Shown: positions 44,752 to 49,151 of the stretch, piece after piece
Position numbering within the stretch: the stretch's first letter is position 1
Layout: the number at the start of each line of letters is the position of its first letter
Source: Pseudoalteromonas sp. BSi20652
Lineage (GTDB): Bacteria; Pseudomonadota; Gammaproteobacteria; Enterobacterales; Alteromonadaceae
Reading direction: 5' to 3'
NCBI RefSeq assembly: GCF_000239855.1
Contig: NZ_BADT01000001.1
Coordinates: 1 to 49,151 of the forward strand
DNA: 49,151 nt
Notes under the pieces: model-generated
The model's database searches: none
Told to the model about the DNA's origin: nothing
Seen by the model: the letters and a program-made list of their open reading frames with translations, nothing else
Position numbers and translations under genes: made by a program

Positions 44752-45240
44752 TTAAGAAAGAGTATAAGAAGCAAGTTGTGCGTTACTTGCAAGAACAGTG
44801 TTTAGGTTTTCTAAAACTGTTTGCGAAGTTACGTTTTCAGAAGTAAATACTGAAGAAAACTGTGCTTGAGCAAGCGCGTTGAATGCTGCTTTATCTTGAT
44901 CTGCAACACCCCAAGCTTCAGCTAGAGTCGCTAAAGTTTCGCCTTCACCTTTTGACATATCACGAGCAAGTTGCTCCATGTTACCGTCGATGAATAAAGC
45001 AATTTTTTCTGAAGACGTTACTGTACCAGTACCATCACAACCTAAAGTACCAAAAGTGATACCAAAAGTTTGGTTACCAGAAGTACCGTTTGTTGTAGCG
45101 CCTAAAACTTTAACGCCTTTACCTTGCTGACCTGCAAATAACATAGAACCAAGACCACAACCAATATCTTGGTCAGCCATAGCATTTGAGAAAGGTAGTA
45201 AAGATAGTGCAGCTACTGCGATTAGTTTTTTCATGTTCAT
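44752..45240 (-). CDS. exported DUF3015 protein
   Basis: A 162-residue protein with a signal peptide ending NAMA. The DUF3015 features are IGCGLGSMLFAGQQGKGV, TFGITFGTLGCDGTGTV and a helical C-terminal half. It is predicted periplasmic. DUF3015 genes often precede DUF4105 genes, and here it lies just upstream of one on the same strand, with a terminator between. Function is unknown. Confidence 0.87.
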   Translation of the reverse strand: MNMKKLIAVAALSLLPFSNAMADQDIGCGLGSMLFAGQQGKGVKVLGATTNGTSGNQTFGITFGTLGCDGTGTVTSSEKIALFIDGNMEQLARDMSKGEGETLATLAEAWGVADQDKAAFNALAQAQFSSVFTSENVTSQTVLENLNTVLASNAQLASYTLS

Positions 45241-45402
45241 AAATCCATATATGATTGTCTTTATTTAGGGTAAATAAAGTTCGCGGAGGATTTTAACAGA
45301 CTTGCAGAAAAAAGGAACAGGCTAAAACATGAATATTTTACACCCTAATTTTTAAATATATTAAAGTTAATGCTAGGACAAAAATCAGTCTAGTTTTACT
45401 TT

Positions 45403-45792
45403 TTATTGAACTGGTGGCGGTTTTTTACTTCTTGGGGCACCTAACAAAATACACGTATGGCAAATACACACCGACAAAAATGCACTAACCCCCAGTGCAC
45501 CACCATAGCCATCGAGTATTGGTAAAAGGTATTCAAACAATAATGAGAATAAAACTGATGAGCTTGCTATTGTATAAACCCCAAAGCGGTGTGGGGCGCT
45601 CATACCTATAAATGTGCCGCCAAAAAATACAACTGCATATAAATCGGGATTTAAATTTAAAGCGCTAAAAATTAAATAAGCAATAATAGAGAGTGACGAT
45701 GAGGCTCTTATGCCATCAAATCGATTATGTTTAGCTAAGTAAAACGTTAAAAAAGCACCAAAGAGTGCAAGTAATGGGTATTCAATACTCAT
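45403..45792 (-). CDS. small membrane protein B of a related pair
   Basis: A 129-residue protein with about four hydrophobic helices and a polar C-terminal tail (RSKKPPPVQ). The segments VVFFGGTFIGMSAPH and DGYGGALGVSAFLSV align with YAGSFAGMCSTH and TGFGGKLGSVAFASV in the gene upstream, so the two are paralogues. The ATG overlaps the upstream stop by four bases (ATGA), implying coupling. I do not recognise the family. A two-subunit channel or transporter is a guess only. Confidence 0.65.
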   Translation of the reverse strand: MSIEYPLLALFGAFLTFYLAKHNRFDGIRASSSLSIIAYLIFSALNLNPDLYAVVFFGGTFIGMSAPHRFGVYTIASSSVLFSLLFEYLLPILDGYGGALGVSAFLSVCICHTCILLGAPRSKKPPPVQ

Positions 45793-46157
45793 AGCACTAT
45801 TTCTCTGGCTAATACAAAAAGTGCCACACTTGCAAAGGCTACACTGCCGAGTTTACCACCAAAACCAGTAAATATATTCATAGTAAGTACATACAAACTT
45901 GAGCCAATAAGTGAAATAATCGCAATTTCCCAGTAACTGGTAATTAAGTGGGTTGAACACATACCTGCAAAGCTGCCAGCATACATTGCAGCATACGGAT
46001 GGTTTTTATAGCGCGCAGGAAAGGGAATAAACGAGCCAATAAGCCCTGTTAGCGCAGCAGAAATCACTAACGATAATTCCAAGGTAGTGTGCATAGCAAA
46101 GCAAGCTACAAAGCCTAAAAAGAAAGCGATAAATTTTAAAAATAGGAACTTAATCAT
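45789..46157 (-). CDS. small membrane protein A of a related pair
   Basis: A protein of about 122 residues with four hydrophobic helices. The motifs AGSFAGMCSTH and GFGGKLGSVAFASV match the downstream partner. ATG 46157 is preferred; a TTG at 46208 would add a basic 17-residue extension. Neither start has a strong ribosome site. It is co-transcribed with the partner gene at 45403-45792. No homologous family is known to me. Confidence 0.62.
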   Translation of the reverse strand: MIKFLFLKFIAFFLGFVACFAMHTTLELSLVISAALTGLIGSFIPFPARYKNHPYAAMYAGSFAGMCSTHLITSYWEIAIISLIGSSLYVLTMNIFTGFGGKLGSVAFASVALFVLAREIVL

Positions 46158-46367
46158 AGCGTCGCATTTTAAACTAATCCTTTTGCGCTTTCTAATACTC
46201 TCTAACAAATAAGTGTTATAAGTAATTACACATTCAAAAAGCGTGTTTTTTAAACGACTTTTAGGTATTAAATATGCTTAATAGTGCCGCTGTTAATGTT
46301 CTATAAATCACAAATTATGTATAATGGCGATAATTTAATGTATTAAAGTGTTAACCAAGGGTTATTT

Positions 46368-46787
46368 ATGTCTAACTGTTTGCATCTGGCTATTCCGGCT
46401 GGCGATTTAAAAGTGACTAAAGCGTTTTATTGTGACGTGCTTGGTTGTAAAACGGGTAACAGTGAAGAAGGTCGTTGGGTTGATATTGACTTTTGGGGTA
46501 ACGAGTTAACATTACATCAAAGTGTTGAGCGCCTACCAACAGTGCGCCATGATGTAGATATGGGTGCCGTAGCTGTACCACATTTTGGTATTCATTTATC
46601 AGAAATCGACTTTAACGATTTAAAAGTACGAATTGAAAGCGCGGGAATAGAATACCTTGATAAACCTTACCGCCGATTTATTGGTGATGAGTTTGAACAA
46701 GAAACGTTTTTTATTGAAGATCCGAATGGTAACGTACTTGAAATGAAAACTATGGTTAACCCAGACGTTTTATTTAAAAAAGTATAG
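46368..46787 (+). CDS. VOC/glyoxalase-fold protein
   Basis: A 139-residue protein with two vicinal-oxygen-chelate modules. HLAIPAGDLKVTKAFYCDVLGCK opens the first. VAVPHFGIHLSEIDFNDLKVRI and FFIEDPNGNVLEMK form the second. The possible metal ligands include His near the start of each module and Glu near the end. It may be a lyase, dioxygenase or resistance-type protein; the substrate is unknown. It is a single gene ending in a clear terminator. Confidence 0.85.
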   Translation: MSNCLHLAIPAGDLKVTKAFYCDVLGCKTGNSEEGRWVDIDFWGNELTLHQSVERLPTVRHDVDMGAVAVPHFGIHLSEIDFNDLKVRIESAGIEYLDKPYRRFIGDEFEQETFFIEDPNGNVLEMKTMVNPDVLFKKV

Positions 46788-46805
46788 TGTGTACCCGTGT
46801 TATTT

Positions 46806-46827
46806 AAAGCCACTTTTTTGTGGCTTT
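46806..46827. terminator. bidirectional terminator
   Basis: AAAGCCAC pairs with GTGGCTTT around six T residues and is followed by more T residues. It separates the VOC gene from the convergent AraC gene. Confidence 0.82.
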
Positions 46828-46835
46828 TTTGTGTA

Positions 46836-47732
46836 CTAGCTATGCAGTTGCGTTAATACTTCGCTTGGTGTTTTATTAAAGTGACGTTTAAACTCGCGAC
46901 TAAATTGCGATGCACTGGTATAACCTACCTTCAATGCAGCTTCGTTGGCCTTGCTGCCACTAGCTGTAATCAGCTCTTTTGCTTTAGCTAAGCGCACTTT
47001 TTTTAAGTACTGCAATGGCGACTCAAAGGTAACTTGTTTAAAGGCACGATGAAACGACGACACGCTCATATTTACATCTTCAGCTAACCCTTCAACCGTA
47101 ATTTGATTGGCATAACTGCTATGCATAGTTGAGAGCGTACGAGCTATGCGCGCATAATGTCCATCATGCATCGCAAGACCAATTAATGTGTCGCCTTGGG
47201 GGCCGCACAGTACGCGATACACTAATTCTTTCACTATATCTTCGCCGAATACTTCTGCCTCAAGTGGGTTATTTAAAACAGTTAATAACCGATGAGTAAC
47301 ATGCTCCATTGCTGTATCTAGCGTCGCTGACTGAACTCCCCCTGTTTGCGATGATGACGAGGAAGTACAAAGCGGTTTATGTAGTATCATTTGATTAACG
47401 AGTTTATGCAGCATTGCCGGGTTTATGTCGATAGCAATGCCCATTACAGGCAGCCCGTTATCGGTGAATGCTTCACACTCTAATGGCACCGGTACGCCAA
47501 GAACTAGGTAGTCGCCTGCGCCGTATTTTATTTGATGTTCAGGAAAGTGAATTATTTTATGACCTTGTCCAACAATTATAATACCTGAGTTATATATAAG
47601 AGGTTGGCGCGGTGAGCTTTTAGTTGCGCGATGAAAATACACCCCAGGAATAATCGTTTCCATAGTGCCCTCAAAGCTGAGTAACTGACTATGCTCTGCG
47701 TATTGTTGCAACATATTGGCTATGGTGGGCAT
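46836..47732 (-). CDS. AraC-family regulator, YqhC-like
   Basis: A 298-residue regulator. The N-terminal AraC_N domain (PF06719; about 15-160) has IPGVYFHRATKSSPRQPLIYNSGIIIVGQGHK in part, and the C-terminal double HTH contains VEGLAEDVNMSVSSFHRAFK and VGYTSASQFSREFKRHF. In E. coli, YqhC of this family activates the neighbouring yqhD. Here it diverges from a yqhD-like gene at 47927, so the same regulatory pairing is likely. It may respond to aldehydes; this is by analogy. Confidence 0.88.
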   Translation of the reverse strand: MPTIANMLQQYAEHSQLLSFEGTMETIIPGVYFHRATKSSPRQPLIYNSGIIIVGQGHKIIHFPEHQIKYGAGDYLVLGVPVPLECEAFTDNGLPVMGIAIDINPAMLHKLVNQMILHKPLCTSSSSSQTGGVQSATLDTAMEHVTHRLLTVLNNPLEAEVFGEDIVKELVYRVLCGPQGDTLIGLAMHDGHYARIARTLSTMHSSYANQITVEGLAEDVNMSVSSFHRAFKQVTFESPLQYLKKVRLAKAKELITASGSKANEAALKVGYTSASQFSREFKRHFNKTPSEVLTQLHS

Positions 47733-47926
47733 AAAAGGGATCTTTAATTAAGTGTATTTTGCGTAAAATAACAATGTTGGTAGTTTTAGGCAAGCTTTTG
47801 CGAGTTATTGGGCTTTTTTTATGTTTGTTTTGCCACTAATATGCACACATCTATACTTTGTTAGATACTTTGATTAGGTAACTAAGTAAAGTACTCAGTA
47901 ATTAACCGTCACCTAGGATCAAAATA

Positions 47927-49072
47927 ATGAAATTTAGCTACGTAAATCCAACTCTTATCCAATTCGGTCAGCAACAAATTGCGGCACTATCTGATTTGAT
48001 CGCAAAAGATCTAAAAGTACTTGTAGTGTATGGCGGCGGTTCAATTAAAAAGAACGGCGTGTACGACCAAGTAGCTGCAGCACTTGAAGGTTTTGATTGG
48101 GTAGAGTTTTCGGGCGTTGGCGCTAACCCAACAGTTGAAGTATTAGACCAAGCAGTAAAAATTTGTAAAGAACAAGGCATCGACTTTGTACTAGGTGTAG
48201 GCGGCGGTTCAGTAATCGACGGCGTTAAATACATTGCAGCATCAGCCGTTTACGATGGCGAAGGCTGGGATATTCCTACTGGTAAGCACACTATTACCAG
48301 CGCATTACCAATAGGAGCAATATTAACATTACCTGCAACGGGTTCTGAGTCTAACCAAAACTCAGTTGTGAGCAAAGAAGCAACAAAGCAAAAACTACCG
48401 TTTGCATCACCAGAAGTACTTCCTAAATTTGCGATTATGGACCCTGACGTAATGAAAACATTACCGCAGCGTCAACTTGTAAATGGTTTAGTAGATGCGT
48501 GGGTTCATACTTGTGAGCAGTACCTAACATTTCCGCAAACGGCATTAGTGCAAGAAGGTTACGCAGAAGCGCTTTTAAGAACGCTTAAAACATTGGGCGA
48601 TAACGTTGAAAACCAAGACGACGCATGGCGTGCAAACCTTATGTGGGCAGCGAATCAAGCACTTAATGGCTTAATTGGTTCTGGCGTAGCACAAGATTGG
48701 GCAACACATATGATTGGCCACGAGCTTACTGCTGCTTACGGCGTTGATCATGCACGTTCACTTGCTATTGTTCAGCCTTCTTTATTACGTAACCAATTTG
48801 CAGTTAAAAAAGCAAAACTTGAGCAAATGGGTAAAAACGTATTTGGTTTAGCTCAGTCAGATGATTTAGCTGAGAAAACAATTTTAGCAATTGAAGCGTT
48901 TTACCACAGTCTTGACGTAGCAACTGTGCTTAGTGAACATGGCGATGATAAAGCTGCAGCAATTGACAATATTATTGGTAAACTTGAAGCACACGGCATG
49001 ATTGCGCTTGGTGAAAATCAAGCTATTACACTCAAAGAAAGCCGCGAAATTTTAGAACAAGCAGTTGCTTAA
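47927..49072 (+). CDS. yqhD: YqhD-like NADPH-dependent alcohol/aldehyde dehydrogenase
   Basis: A 381-residue iron-type alcohol dehydrogenase. The coenzyme-binding core has VVYGGGSIKKNG and GVGGGSVIDGVK. LPATGSESNQNSVVS is conserved, and the metal-binding set includes Asp and His in VDAWVHTCEQY plus His residues in MIGHELTAAYGVDHARSL. Length and sequence match YqhD, which reduces aldehydes using NADPH and limits carbonyl stress. AGGA precedes ATG 47927. It is divergent from the YqhC-like regulator. Confidence 0.9.
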   Translation: MKFSYVNPTLIQFGQQQIAALSDLIAKDLKVLVVYGGGSIKKNGVYDQVAAALEGFDWVEFSGVGANPTVEVLDQAVKICKEQGIDFVLGVGGGSVIDGVKYIAASAVYDGEGWDIPTGKHTITSALPIGAILTLPATGSESNQNSVVSKEATKQKLPFASPEVLPKFAIMDPDVMKTLPQRQLVNGLVDAWVHTCEQYLTFPQTALVQEGYAEALLRTLKTLGDNVENQDDAWRANLMWAANQALNGLIGSGVAQDWATHMIGHELTAAYGVDHARSLAIVQPSLLRNQFAVKKAKLEQMGKNVFGLAQSDDLAEKTILAIEAFYHSLDVATVLSEHGDDKAAAIDNIIGKLEAHGMIALGENQAITLKESREILEQAVA

Positions 49073-49151
49073 TTTTGCACAACTAAAAGCTTGAAACAGA
49101 TTTAAATCAGAGTTCAGGTTATTTAGTAAAAAAGCCGCTAACCTTTAAGTT

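Noticed and set aside
1-49151. CRISPR array, tRNA, rRNA, prophage or integron
   Set aside because: No regularly spaced direct repeats, cloverleaf sequences, phage structural genes or integrase were found when reading both strands.

Overview
The window looks like chromosomal DNA of a marine gammaproteobacterium, most probably Pseudoalteromonas. The basis is AT-rich coding sequence, a large TonB-dependent receptor, a PL7 alginate lyase, AcpH and YajD of gammaproteobacterial type, DUF3015/DUF4105 neighbours and RAYT/MITE-like repeats. This is inferred from gene families and base composition; no rRNA or other species marker is present. I see no tRNA, rRNA, prophage, complete insertion sequence or CRISPR array.

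Layout. 0-5 kb: a lipoprotein, a DUF2306 membrane protein divergent from a membrane-anchored AraC regulator, and two decayed REP-associated transposase (RAYT) relics with REP-like GGGGTCAAA boxes. 5-9 kb: a DUF2975/HTH pair, a frameshifted lipoprotein hydrolase and a NIT-domain chemoreceptor. 9-14 kb: a two-gene kynurenine-type operon (lipoprotein esterase + kynU), an AraC relic beside a perfect palindrome, acpH, a putative outer-membrane protein and yajD. 14-21 kb: a lumazine-binding-like protein, a YHS protein divergent from a doubly frameshifted AraC gene, a DUF900 hydrolase, a beta-lactamase-family hydrolase, and a CsgG/DUF4810/DUF799 lipoprotein operon. 21-33 kb: a DUF1223 protein, a GST, a SulP transporter, a MITE-like element behind a TonB receptor, Dps, DUF2237, glutathionylspermidine synthetase/amidase and a DUF6515 protein. 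33-41 kb: nemA with a divergent LysR gene, a soluble CZB chemoreceptor, a metallo-beta-lactamase-fold protein, prpE, a Nudix hydrolase and a split PL7 alginate lyase. 41-49 kb: a solute-binding protein, a split DUF4105 gene, DUF3015, a pair of related small membrane proteins, a VOC protein, and a YqhC-like regulator divergent from yqhD.

How the genes fit together. Several unlinked genes suit defence against electrophiles and oxidants: GST, nemA, yqhD, glutathionylspermidine synthetase, Dps and a VOC protein. Others handle uptake and breakdown of marine organic matter: the TonB receptor, alginate lyase, kynurenine genes and prpE. Two chemoreceptors of different design are present, one transmembrane with a NIT sensor and one cytoplasmic with a zinc-binding CZB domain.

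Most notable observation. Five genes and one relic are broken by one- or two-base length changes inside homopolymers or a TA tract. In each case the other frame restores recognisable family sequence. This suggests either homopolymer errors in the assembly or real slippage. In two genes the break falls on in-phase slippery heptamers, including A AAA AAG in the CZB chemoreceptor.
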